Below are positions 52,291-61,225 of a stretch of 64,000 bases of DNA, one piece after another. A program made the translations under genes and the position numbers. This stretch comes from Actinoplanes regularis (lineage in GTDB: Bacteria; Actinomycetota; Actinomycetes; Mycobacteriales; Micromonosporaceae). Position 1 is the first letter of the stretch. Each line of letters starts with the position of its first letter. Below the pieces are notes generated by a model. That model searched no databases, had not been told where the DNA came from, and was given only the letters and a program-made list of their open reading frames with translations. Where the stretch lies: NCBI RefSeq assembly GCF_900188005.1, contig NZ_FZNR01000001.1, forward strand, positions 248,001-312,000, given 5' to 3'.

Positions 52291-54081
52291 ATGCTGCGAC
52301 GACGCTGGTTGTACCTGGTTGCAGTCGTTGCGATGTTGGGGCAGATGGCGTTCGCCATGGTGACCACAGCGGTGCAGCTGACGCCGACGATCGACGAGCC
52401 GGTGTACCTGGCGACCGCCGAGGTGTACACGCAACAGCACAGCCTGAGGTACAACCCGGAGCATCCACCGCTCGGCAAGCTGATCATGGCGGCGGGGCTG
52501 GCGTTCGAGGACGTGGGTGAGCTGGATCCGGCGTACCCGGGAAGTCAGTCCGCGCTCGGGCGGCATCTGCTCTACGAGAGCGGGAACAATCCGTTCCGAC
52601 TGCTGCTCGCGGCCCGGATGCCGATCATCCTGCTCACGCTGCTGTTCGGGCTGGTGGTCCTGGCGTTCGCGCGGGACGTGGCCGGGCCGGTGGGCGGGCT
52701 GATCGCGCTGGCGCTCTACTCGTTCTCGCCGGACGTGATCGCGCACGGATCGCTGGCCACGCTCGACGTTCCGGCGGCGGGGCTGCTGTTCACGGCGTTC
52801 TGGCTGGTGTGGCGGGGGCGGAACCGGCCGTACCGCTATCTTCCGCTGGCTGGGCTGGCCCTCGGCGCGGCGCTGGCGACCCGGGCGAGCGCGCTTCCCG
52901 CCGTACCGCTGCTGGTTCTGCTCGCCGCCCTCTCCATGTGGCACGCGCAGCGGGCCCGCGAACCTCAGCCACCCACCGCCTCCGAGCCCGCCGACAACCC
53001 CCCGCTGGAGAAGACGACGGAGGAGGGCACTGCCGGCGCCCCGCCGAAGGAGACGGCGGAAGGGGGCACGGCCGGCGCCCTGCCGAAGGAGATGACGGAG
53101 GAGGGTACGACCGACGCCCCGCCGAAGGAGACGACGGTGCGAAGCGCGACGACGAAGCGGCTGCTCAGCAGCGCGGCCGCCGCGGTCGGCACCGGACTCA
53201 TCGCGGTCGCCGTCGTCTGGATCGTCTACCTGGCCGTGGACCCGCACCTGCGCTGGACCACCCCGGTGGGTCTGCCGCACCCGGGCGGGCTGAAGGGCCT
53301 GGCCGTCGACTGGCTGCCGTTCCCCCAGGCCTACCGGGACGGGCTGCTGATGCAGTTCAAGCTGGAGCTGCGCACCTACAACGGCTTCCTGCTGGGGCAC
53401 GGCTACAAGGGCCACCTGTGGTTCTATCTGCCGGCCGCCCTGGTGATCAAGACTCCGCTGGGGATGCTGGCGCTCTGGGCGGCCGGGGCGCTCACCATGA
53501 TTTTCATTCCCCGGCTCCGGGTGGCCGCACTCTACGTGCTGCCGGTCTCCGCGGTGCTGCTGCTGGTCGCGATGACGGGCTCCCGTTCGTACGGCACCCG
53601 GTATGCGATCTTCCTGCCGCTCTTCCTCGCCGTCGCGGCCGGCACCGTCGCGCTGGTCCGGATCCGCTGGGCCCGGGTGACGACCGCGCTGCTCGTCCTC
53701 TTCGTCGCGGTCAGTTCGCTGCGGACGTTCCCGTACTACCTGCCGTACTCGAACGAGGCTTTCGGCGGCACCGCCGACACCCACCTCAACCTGCACGACT
53801 CCAACGTCGACTGGGGTCAGGACCTGGCCCGGCTCGCGCAGAAGCTGAAGACGGACTATCCGGGTGAGCAGACCTGGCTGATCTACAAGGGCAGCGGTGT
53901 GCCGGCGTACTACGGCATCGACGCGGCCGACCCATACACGGTCCCGGTGGACCAGGTCCACGGCATCCTCGTCATCTCCGACTCGCGGGTCGCGCTGGCC
54001 AGCGCCCGGCTGAAGCAGCTGCTCACCGGCGCTACCCCGATCGGCCAGGTTGGATATTCCATGACGATCTACCGTCGCTGA
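52291..54081 (+). CDS. GT-C glycosyltransferase (GT39/PMT-like) membrane protein
   Basis: 596 residues with about ten membrane helices. The first outer loop has the catalytic-type Asp-Glu in PTIDEPVYLATAEVY and HPPLGKL, as in PMT-like and ArnT-like enzymes that use polyprenyl-phosphate sugars. Between helices (residues about 225-290) lies a hydrophilic insertion with a 13-residue repeat. It would add a sugar on the outer face of the membrane. It follows the ligase gene by 33 bp, so a glycosylated product of the operon is possible, but a general protein or wall acceptor cannot be excluded. Confidence 0.82.
   Translation: MLRRRWLYLVAVVAMLGQMAFAMVTTAVQLTPTIDEPVYLATAEVYTQQHSLRYNPEHPPLGKLIMAAGLAFEDVGELDPAYPGSQSALGRHLLYESGNNPFRLLLAARMPIILLTLLFGLVVLAFARDVAGPVGGLIALALYSFSPDVIAHGSLATLDVPAAGLLFTAFWLVWRGRNRPYRYLPLAGLALGAALATRASALPAVPLLVLLAALSMWHAQRAREPQPPTASEPADNPPLEKTTEEGTAGAPPKETAEGGTAGALPKEMTEEGTTDAPPKETTVRSATTKRLLSSAAAAVGTGLIAVAVVWIVYLAVDPHLRWTTPVGLPHPGGLKGLAVDWLPFPQAYRDGLLMQFKLELRTYNGFLLGHGYKGHLWFYLPAALVIKTPLGMLALWAAGALTMIFIPRLRVAALYVLPVSAVLLLVAMTGSRSYGTRYAIFLPLFLAVAAGTVALVRIRWARVTTALLVLFVAVSSLRTFPYYLPYSNEAFGGTADTHLNLHDSNVDWGQDLARLAQKLKTDYPGEQTWLIYKGSGVPAYYGIDAADPYTVPVDQVHGILVISDSRVALASARLKQLLTGATPIGQVGYSMTIYRR
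53014..53130 (+). repeat. 39-bp coding repeat, three diverged copies, inside the glycosyltransferase
   Basis: Units at 53014, 53053 and 53092 encode TTEEGTAGAPPKE, TAEGGTAGALPKE and MTEEGTTDAPPKE, a charged insertion between membrane helices that typical GT-C proteins lack. Confidence 0.85.
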
Positions 54082-54125
54082 AACCGGGTCTAGCGGTTAC
54101 TGGCGGGTAATGCTTAGGTGATGCG

Positions 54126-55760
54126 ATGATGGACTACGACATCGTGATCGTGGGCAGCGGTTTCGGCGGCAGCGTCAGCGCACTGCGCCTGGCGGAGAAG
54201 GGTTACCGGGTCGGGGTGCTCGAGGCCGGCCGCCGCTTCACCCCCGAGACGCTGCCGAAGACGTCGTGGGACCTGCGGAACTTCCTCTGGGCGCCGAAGC
54301 TCGGCATGCGCGGCATCCAGCGGATCACCCTGCTCAAGGACATCATGGTGCTCTCCGCGGCGGGTGTCGGCGGCGGTTCGCTGGTCTACGCGAACACGCT
54401 CTACCAGCCGCCCGCCCCGTTCTTCGCCGATCCGCGCTGGGCCGGCATCACCGACTGGGCGCACGAGCTGGCACCGCACTACGACCAGGCGTCCCGGATG
54501 CTCGGCGTGACCGAGCAACCGACGATGACACCCTCCGATGTGGTGATCAAGCAGGTCGCCGAGGACATGGGGGTCGGGCACACGTTCCGGCGTACGCCGG
54601 TCGGGGTGTTCTTCGGCGAGCCGGGCAAGACCGTGCCCGATCCCTACTTCGGCGGCGCCGGACCGGAACGGACCGGCTGCGTCGAGTGCGGCAACTGCAT
54701 GATCGGCTGCACGCTCGGCGCGAAGAACCGGCTCGACGTCAACTACCTCTATCTCGCGGAGCGCAAAGGCGCCACCGTGCACCCGGACACCGAGGTCACC
54801 GCGGTCCGGCCGGACGGCGACGGCTGGCGGGTGGAGACCCGCAACGGCACGTTCACCGCCGGCCAGGTGATCCTCTCGGCCGGCGCGCTCGGCACCCAAC
54901 GGCTGCTGCACGCGATGCGGGACACCGGGGTGCTGCCCGGGCTCTCCGCTCGGCTCGGCTCGCTGACCAGGACGAACTCCGAGGCGTTGCTCGGCGCGGA
55001 GACCAAGCAGGTGCCCGCCGCGCCGTTCAGCCAGGGGGTGGCGATCACCTCGTCGTTCCACCCGGACCCGAACACCCACATCGAGCCGGTCCGTTACGGC
55101 CCCGGCAGCAACGCCATGGGCCTGCTCTCCACGCTGCTGGTGGACGGTGGTGGCCGGGTGCCGCGCCCGCTCAAGTTCCTCTGGCAGTGCCTGCGGCACC
55201 CGCTCGTGCTGGCTTATTCGCTCTCGGCCCGGCGGTGGAGCGACCGGACGATCATCGCCCTGGTCATGCAGACCCTGGACAACTCGCTGACGGTACGCCG
55301 CACCCGGCGCGGCCGGTTGACCACCAGCCCGGGGCACGGCGACCCGAACCCGACCTGGATCCCGGTCGGGCACGAGGCCGTCCGCCGGATCGCCGACCGG
55401 ATCGACGGATTCCCCGGTGGCACCGTCGGGGACATCTTCAACATCCCGATGACCGCGCACATCCTGGGCGGCGCCACGATCGGCGCGGACGCGAGCAGCG
55501 GCGTGGTGGACGCGTACCACCGGGTCTTCGGCCATCCGGGACTGCACGTGGTGGACGGCTCCGCGGTGCTGGCCAATCTCGGGGTGAACCCGTCGCTGAC
55601 CATCACCGCCCTCGCGGAGCGCGCCATCTCGCTCTGGCCGAACCGGGGCGAGACGGACCCCCGGCCGCCGCTCGGCGCGGAGTATCAGCGGGTCCAACCG
55701 GTCGCGCCGCACTCGCCGGCGGTGCCCGCGCACGCTCCGGCGGCCCTGCGCCAACGGTGA
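54126..55760 (+). CDS. GMC-type oxidoreductase (cholesterol-oxidase-like)
   Basis: 544 residues. N-terminal FAD motif VIVGSGFGGSVSALRLAEKG, then AAGVGGGSLVYANT, and a C-terminal HVVDGSAVLANLGVNPSLTI typical of GMC flavoenzymes. It resembles the mycobacterial ChoD branch, including a Cys-rich CVECGNCMIGC (about 178-188) that this branch shares and that could hold a metal. Family members oxidise alcohols to ketones. It is the last gene of the run, 44 bp after the glycosyltransferase gene, so it may oxidise a hydroxyl of the operon product. No signal peptide. Confidence 0.88.
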   Translation: MMDYDIVIVGSGFGGSVSALRLAEKGYRVGVLEAGRRFTPETLPKTSWDLRNFLWAPKLGMRGIQRITLLKDIMVLSAAGVGGGSLVYANTLYQPPAPFFADPRWAGITDWAHELAPHYDQASRMLGVTEQPTMTPSDVVIKQVAEDMGVGHTFRRTPVGVFFGEPGKTVPDPYFGGAGPERTGCVECGNCMIGCTLGAKNRLDVNYLYLAERKGATVHPDTEVTAVRPDGDGWRVETRNGTFTAGQVILSAGALGTQRLLHAMRDTGVLPGLSARLGSLTRTNSEALLGAETKQVPAAPFSQGVAITSSFHPDPNTHIEPVRYGPGSNAMGLLSTLLVDGGGRVPRPLKFLWQCLRHPLVLAYSLSARRWSDRTIIALVMQTLDNSLTVRRTRRGRLTTSPGHGDPNPTWIPVGHEAVRRIADRIDGFPGGTVGDIFNIPMTAHILGGATIGADASSGVVDAYHRVFGHPGLHVVDGSAVLANLGVNPSLTITALAERAISLWPNRGETDPRPPLGAEYQRVQPVAPHSPAVPAHAPAALRQR

Positions 55761-56154
55761 GCTGAGGTCCCCCAGCGGCCGCCCGGGTGTCAGAACCCGG
55801 ACAGCCGGCGGTTGGGGCGAGCCACCCCGGCACCGGAGAATCGGCGACGAGGCGGCTCGAGTCAGTGAGCACTGCTCAGCGGCGGCGCGAGGAGCTGGGA
55901 GCGCTCCCACCTGTGACGTTACCGCACATTCACAGGTTCGAAAAGAGGTAGCGGCAAGCCTTTCCCACCAGCGACCACCACCCTCCGCTGCCGGGCGGAT
56001 GCGCAGCGGAATTGCGACATGCCAAGGAGGCAATTTGCAATTAGTGCCATGTGCGCGACACAATGAATGAGACGACGACTATTCGCGGCACGCACCCCCC
56101 TTCGCTCGCGTACAGCCGTCACCCAAATGACATCGCTGTAGGAGCGAACACCAC
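55761..56154 (+). promoter_or_regulatory. 394-bp upstream region of lsr2
   Basis: No gene. The last 180 bp are AT-richer than the surroundings (CAATTTGCAATTAG near 56030), as expected for a promoter and for a gene product that binds AT-rich DNA and often controls itself. A weak CCGGGT/ACCCGG hairpin near 55786-55803 may end the upstream operon. Confidence 0.4.
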
Positions 56155-56502
56155 ATGGCCAAGCAGATAATTACCCTTCTGACCGACGACCTCGACGGCG
56201 GCGAGGCCGACCGCACCGTCGAATTCGGACTCGACGGCGTGAACTACACGATCGACCTGTCCGAGAAGAACGCCGGCAAGCTGCGCAAGGCTCTGGAACC
56301 GTTCCTCACCGCGGCCACCCGGCTGGGCCGTTCCGGCGCCACTCAGGCGGTTGCCCGGCGGGCCACGCCGGCCGCCACCAGCCGGTCCAGCCGTGACCAG
56401 AATCAGGCCATTCGGGAGTGGGCGAACAAGAACGGCTACCCCGTTTCCGAGCGCGGCCGGATCCCGAGCAACGTCGTCGAGGCGTACCACGCCAAGCGCT
56501 AG
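56155..56502 (+). CDS. lsr2: Lsr2 nucleoid-associated protein
   Basis: 115 residues, the normal length. The N-terminal dimerisation domain begins [20 protein letters not shown] and the C-terminal DNA-binding domain contains IREWANKNG and the AT-hook-like RGR in [14 protein letters not shown]. Lsr2 is the actinobacterial counterpart of H-NS: it coats AT-rich, often acquired DNA and silences it, including secondary-metabolite clusters. It lies just after the PKS/oxoamine operon. A textbook terminator follows. Many actinobacteria have two Lsr2 proteins, so this may be either paralogue. Confidence 0.95.
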   Translation: MAKQIITLLTDDLDGGEADRTVEFGLDGVNYTIDLSEKNAGKLRKALEPFLTAATRLGRSGATQAVARRATPAATSRSSRDQNQAIREWANKNGYPVSERGRIPSNVVEAYHAKR

Positions 56503-56519
56503 TCGGACCGTCTGTTGTA

Positions 56520-56555
56520 AACGGCGCCACCGGGTCACCCGGTGGCGCCGTTTTT
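56520..56555 (+). terminator. Rho-independent terminator of lsr2
   Basis: A 15-bp perfect inverted repeat (56520-56534 with 56538-56552, AACGGCGCCACCGGG and its complement) with a TCA loop, followed by TTTTT. Confidence 0.95.
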
Positions 56556-57087
56556 CGTAAGAAAAGCCTGGTCACGCCGGTGCGGCGGCTGACGCCGTTC
56601 CAGCGATGACCAAAGTCAATCAGAGCCCGCCGACGGCCGATACCAGCGGATTTCCGCCGATCAGGCCGGGGAACGACCGAGCCGCCATGATCGGAGAACA
56701 TCGGCTCGGGGGACAATTCGCCGGACCGGAGTAGGGCGGTTCGACCGCCGACTCCGGCGCGCCCGGAATGCCCGGCGCGGCGCGGCGGGAACCTTCCGGG
56801 GACGCCGATCCGCCGGACCGGCTAATTCGTGGTCATGGTCGCGGAACGGGCGCGGGCACCGGTCGTACCGGAAAGGTCGTGCTGATCGCCGGGGAAAACG
56901 GCGCCGGGCCGTTCCGGAAACCATGACGCCGGGCCGGTACCGATACGGCCTGTCGTTCCTTCCCTGTGAAGCCCGGCGGAAACCGATGGTCCGCCGGGTA
57001 CCAATCCCATCGCCTGAGAAAACCGGGGACACGATGAATGGTCCCGGGAAACAGATTCGATCACGGCCGGTGGGGTACGCCTCCGAC
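56556..57087. other. 532-bp non-coding region between lsr2 and the epimerase gene
   Basis: Frames here are short or shadow-like. The DNA is rich in CCGG and CGGAA words (for example CCGGTACCGATACGG near 56934) without a clear repeat period. No RNA gene or riboswitch is recognised; promoter elements of the epimerase gene are presumably here. Confidence 0.5.
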
Positions 57088-58140
57088 ATGCGTGTCGTCA
57101 TCGTGGGCGCGACCGGTAACTCCGGCACCGCGCTGTTACGCCGCCTCCGCACCGAACCGGACGTCGAGGCGATCGGGATCGCCCGTCGCGCACCCGAGAA
57201 CAACGGTCCCTACGCCGGCCTGGAATGGCACTCTGTCGACGTCGGCCGGGACGACGCCCCGCGGCGGCTGGTCCGAATCTTCGACGGCGCCGACGCGGTG
57301 GTGAACCTGGCGTGGCAGATCCAGCCCAGCCACGACGCCCGGCGGCTGTACCGGACGAACGTGCTGGGCAGCCGCACGGTGTTCCAGGCGGCTCTGCGGG
57401 CCGGCGTCGCCACCCTGGTGCAAGCGTCCTCGGTCGGGGTCTACGCGCCGGGACCGAAATGGGCGTACGTCAAGGAGACGTGGCTGCGCACCGGCATCCC
57501 GGAGTCGTCCTACAGCCGGCACAAGGCGATGGTCGAGCGAATGCTCGACGAGATCGAGTCGGATCATCCGACGTTGCGGGTGGTACGGATCCGGCCCGGG
57601 CTGATCTTCCAGCGGGACGCCGGAACCGAGATCGGACGGTACTTCGCCGGGCCACTGGTACCCGTCCGGCTGCTGCGCCTCGGCTGGGTGCCGCTGCTGC
57701 CGGCGAACCCGGGACTGCGGCTGCAAGCGGTGCACGCGGACGACGTGGCCGACGCCTATCTGAGGGTGCTGCGGGCCGACGTACGCGGGGCGTTCAACAT
57801 CGCGGCCGAGCCGGTGCTCGATCCGGCGACGCTGGCCAGGGAGTTCCACGGGATCCCCGTACCGGTTCCGGGATTCGCCCTGCAGGGCGCCGCGGCGCTG
57901 AGCTGGTGGCTGCGCCTGCAACCGGTGGACCGGGGCTGGGTGAAGCTCGCCCTCAAGGCGCCACTGATGTGCTGCGACCGGGCGGCCGGGGAGCTCGGAT
58001 GGCGCCCGGAGACGGATGCGGTCAGTGCGTTGCGCGAGGTGGTGGCCGGGCTGGCGGAGCGGGCCGGGCGACCGGAGTCGCCGCCCCTGCGGCCCGGCAC
58101 GAGCCGATCGGGGCTGCTGCGCGGACGGCGCGACCCGTAG
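57088..58140 (+). CDS. NAD(P)-dependent epimerase/dehydratase (extended SDR)
   Basis: 350 residues from ATG 57088, where the Rossmann motif VVIVGATGNSGTALLRRL starts; the frame is open to 56923 but that part has no domain. The catalytic Ser-Tyr-Lys set is SSVGVY with SSYSRHKAMVE (YxxxK replaced by Y-S-R-H-K). Extended SDR proteins act on nucleotide sugars or on small ketones and alcohols. It is convergent with the GGDEF-EAL gene, 2 bp apart, and has no operon partner to fix its substrate. Confidence 0.88.
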   Translation: MRVVIVGATGNSGTALLRRLRTEPDVEAIGIARRAPENNGPYAGLEWHSVDVGRDDAPRRLVRIFDGADAVVNLAWQIQPSHDARRLYRTNVLGSRTVFQAALRAGVATLVQASSVGVYAPGPKWAYVKETWLRTGIPESSYSRHKAMVERMLDEIESDHPTLRVVRIRPGLIFQRDAGTEIGRYFAGPLVPVRLLRLGWVPLLPANPGLRLQAVHADDVADAYLRVLRADVRGAFNIAAEPVLDPATLAREFHGIPVPVPGFALQGAAALSWWLRLQPVDRGWVKLALKAPLMCCDRAAGELGWRPETDAVSALREVVAGLAERAGRPESPPLRPGTSRSGLLRGRRDP

Positions 58141-58142
58141 CC

Positions 58143-61100
58143 TCAGACGGCGGCGACGGCGCCGGTCATCCAGGCGAGCACTTCCGTGGAGCTCAACGGG
58201 CTGGAGAACAGGAAGCCCTGCCCCAGCGGGCAGCCCATCTGCACCAGCAGATCCCGGCGGGTCACATCCTCGATCCCCTCGGCCACGACGGTGAGCTGCA
58301 ACGACCGGGCCAGACTGACGATCCCGCCGACCAGCTGCGGGCTGCTCGGCATGTCGTCGATGAAGGACTTGTCGATCTTCACAACGTCGATCGGGTGCTG
58401 GCGCAGATAGCCGAGCGACGAGTACCCGGTGCCGAAGTCGTCGATGGCGATCCGGATACCCATCTCGCGCAGCGTGCTGAGATCCGCCCAGACCCGCTGC
58501 TCGTCGTCCTTCATCAGCAGGGTCTCGGTGATCTCCAGCATCAACGACTCCGGCGGCACCCCGGTACGGTGCAGCGCGTTGCGGACGTGCTCGACGAAGC
58601 CGGCCTCCCGGAACTGGCGGACCGAGACGTTCACGGCGACGTACGGCGACCGGCCGGACGGCAGGATCCGCCGCCAGTCGGCGACCGTGTGCAGCGCCTC
58701 CTCCAGCACCCAGCGACCCATCGGCACGATCAGGCCGCTCTCCTCGGCCACCTCGATGAACTGGTCCGGGGTGACCACGCCGCGGTTCGGGTGGGCCCAG
58801 CGGACCAGCGCCTCGAAACCGACCGCCGCGCCGTCGGTCAGATCCACGATCGGCTGGTAGTGCAGCAGGAAATGGCCCTCGTTGACCGCGTGGTCCAGCG
58901 CCGAGCGCAGCTCCAGCCGCTCCACCATCTCGTCGTGCAGGTGCCGCTGGTAGCGCCGCCACTGGTTCTTGCCGGCCCCTTTGGCCACGTAGAGCGCGAG
59001 ATCGGCCTGGCGCAGCAGCTCGTCCGAGTCGGACGCCTCGAGCGTCGTGGTGATGCCGATGCTGGCCACCGCGTGCAGCGTCTTCGCGTCCGTCGCGATC
59101 GGCGGCGCGAGCGCGGCCAGGATCCGCGTCGCGGTCTCCTCCACCGCACCCGGATCGTTCACGTTCTCCACCAGCGCGGCGAACTCGTCGCCGCCGAGCC
59201 GCGCCGCGGTGTCGTCGGCGCGCAGCGAGCCGGCGATCCGGTGCGCCACCTCGATCAGCAACTGGTCGCCGACCGCGTGCCCGAGCGTGTCGTTGACGAT
59301 CTTGAAGTCGTCCAGGTCGATGAAGAGCACGCCGACCACCGAGCCGTCCCGGGCACCGCGAGCCAGCGCGTGCTTGAGCCGGTCGGCGAAGAGCACCCGG
59401 TTGGCCAGGCCGGTCATCGCGTCGTGGAACGCCTGGTGGATCAGCTCCTGTTCGAGCTTCCGCTGCTCGGTGACGTCCCGCATGGTGACGACCAGGCCGG
59501 CAACGCTGCGGTCGGCGCGCAGGTCCCGGCAGTGCAGTTCGAGCAGCAGTTCAGTGCCCCGGGCGTTCACCGCCCGGAAGTCGACCTGCTGGGCCGGATC
59601 ACCGTCGCGGACCGCGGCGAGCACCTCGACCAGCCGGGCCCGATCCCCCTCGTGGATCACGTCGGGCAGGCGCACCCCGGTCGGATCCGCGCCGAAGACA
59701 CCCAGGGCGGACGGGCTGACGTACCGGATCCGGTCGTCCTCCTCGATGATGGTGATCACGTCGGCGGTGTTCAGGATCAGCGTCCGGAAGTACGCCTCGC
59801 TGTTGCGCTGGTTCACCTCGTAGCTGAGCGCGATCCGCTCCAGGGCCAGCGCCACCTGCCCGGCCAGCACCTCCACCGATCGCCGCAGCTCGCGCAGCGC
59901 CGCACCGGGCGCGCCCACGTGCAGCACCCCGACCAGCGGGTCTCCGGTCGGCCGGTCCTGCAACACCATCGGGCAGCGCAACGTCTCGGCGAACTGGGTG
60001 AGCCGGACCGCGACCGCCCAGTCGACGTCCCGGGTCTGCACCAGCCGGGCCGCGGTGCCGGTCGCCCGGTCCACCGCGGCCTGCGCGGCGGCCTCCGGGG
60101 ACAGCGGCTCGACCTGCGTGATGCTGATCGCGAGCACCACACCGTGCGGCACGTCGCCGGGCAGCAGCTGGGCCACCGCGGTCCGCACCGCCAGCCCGAC
60201 CGTCTCCGCGTCGGCCGCCGAGACCAGCGCCGCCGACGCCTCGCGCAGCGCCCGCTCCCGCGTCACCGCCTGCCGGTGGCTGGTCATGATCCCGGACATC
60301 CGGGCCAGTACGAGCATCAGCATCAGCAGGCTGAGCAGAGCCACCAGGAACAGGCCGGCCACCTGGCTGCCCTGGAACAGCTTGACCAGCAGCACGGTCG
60401 GTGCGACCAGGGCGGCCACCACGAGCAGCGCGAGCCGGCCATGGCTGGTGGACTCCACGACCGGGGCCGTCGACTCCCGGGTCAGCTCGGCCATCGACGG
60501 GATCAGCGCGGCCATCCCGGCGGTCGCGTAGAGCGCGAGCTGGCCGTACGCGGACGCCCCGGCCACGTCGGCGATCAGCATCACCCCGGTGCCCGCGCCC
60601 AGCCAGTAACCCGAGGCGACCAGCCGGCCGGGGAGCGTGGCGAGCCGGATCAGCAGGCCCAGGCAGAGCAGGTCGGCCAGCGGCAGGGCCAGATCCAGGC
60701 CGAACGTGGTCAAGCTGGACATTCGCGGGCCGACCACGAACGTCCAGATCAGCAACGCCACCCCGGAGGTGACGATGAGCGCGTCGAGCAGCCCGGGCAC
60801 GTCCCGCGACGCGCCGGTCCGGCGGCTGACGAAAACGGCCAGCGCGACCGCCAGCACCGGGTACGAGGCCAGCAACAGGATGGCGCCGAACGGTTCCAGC
60901 CAGAGCAGCCGGTCGGTCAGGAACGACGGGGCACCGGAGATCGAGGCGCCCAGCCCGGAGAGCGCTGTCGCGCCGGCCAGAAGCCACCAGGGCAGCCGAT
61001 CGTCCGGCTGACTGCGGTAGGTGCCGAACACCACTGCGGCGGCCGCGGAGAGGCCGGCGACCAGGATCAGCCCGCCGTGCAGCGCCGGCTCCAAGGCGTG

Positions 61101-61160
61101 GGCCACACCGAGGATCACGATCCAGCCGCCGAAGAGGGTGGCCGGCCACCGCGTCGGCAT
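58143..61160 (-). CDS. Membrane GGDEF-EAL protein (bifunctional cyclic di-GMP enzyme)
   Basis: 1005 residues from ATG 61160, which has GGGAGG 9 nt upstream; GTG 61169 is the alternative. About nine membrane helices (1-300), a GAF-like region (about 320-470), a PAS domain (about 480-590), GGDEF (about 600-760) and EAL (about 770-1000). RLGGDEF is intact with an RADD inhibitory site. EAL motifs are also intact: FEALVRW, NVSVRQF, EITETLL, DDFGTGYSS, VKIDKSF, VAEGIED. It could both make and degrade cyclic di-GMP. It is the second such enzyme in the window. Confidence 0.93.
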   Translation of the reverse strand: MPTRWPATLFGGWIVILGVAHALEPALHGGLILVAGLSAAAAVVFGTYRSQPDDRLPWWLLAGATALSGLGASISGAPSFLTDRLLWLEPFGAILLLASYPVLAVALAVFVSRRTGASRDVPGLLDALIVTSGVALLIWTFVVGPRMSSLTTFGLDLALPLADLLCLGLLIRLATLPGRLVASGYWLGAGTGVMLIADVAGASAYGQLALYATAGMAALIPSMAELTRESTAPVVESTSHGRLALLVVAALVAPTVLLVKLFQGSQVAGLFLVALLSLLMLMLVLARMSGIMTSHRQAVTRERALREASAALVSAADAETVGLAVRTAVAQLLPGDVPHGVVLAISITQVEPLSPEAAAQAAVDRATGTAARLVQTRDVDWAVAVRLTQFAETLRCPMVLQDRPTGDPLVGVLHVGAPGAALRELRRSVEVLAGQVALALERIALSYEVNQRNSEAYFRTLILNTADVITIIEEDDRIRYVSPSALGVFGADPTGVRLPDVIHEGDRARLVEVLAAVRDGDPAQQVDFRAVNARGTELLLELHCRDLRADRSVAGLVVTMRDVTEQRKLEQELIHQAFHDAMTGLANRVLFADRLKHALARGARDGSVVGVLFIDLDDFKIVNDTLGHAVGDQLLIEVAHRIAGSLRADDTAARLGGDEFAALVENVNDPGAVEETATRILAALAPPIATDAKTLHAVASIGITTTLEASDSDELLRQADLALYVAKGAGKNQWRRYQRHLHDEMVERLELRSALDHAVNEGHFLLHYQPIVDLTDGAAVGFEALVRWAHPNRGVVTPDQFIEVAEESGLIVPMGRWVLEEALHTVADWRRILPSGRSPYVAVNVSVRQFREAGFVEHVRNALHRTGVPPESLMLEITETLLMKDDEQRVWADLSTLREMGIRIAIDDFGTGYSSLGYLRQHPIDVVKIDKSFIDDMPSSPQLVGGIVSLARSLQLTVVAEGIEDVTRRDLLVQMGCPLGQGFLFSSPLSSTEVLAWMTGAVAAV

Positions 61161-61225
61161 CCCCGTCACCCTCCCGCGCTAGCTTTCTGCTGACGGACTG
61201 ATCGGCTCGTAGATCACGGATCTGA

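Noticed and set aside
54114-56063. 649-residue minus-strand frame opposite the GMC oxidoreductase
   Set aside because: Composition is shadow-like and no ribosome binding site or domain is visible.
57225-61193. 1322-residue open frame on the plus strand opposite the GGDEF-EAL gene
   Set aside because: Same shadow effect. The minus strand has complete GGDEF and EAL motifs; the plus frame has none.
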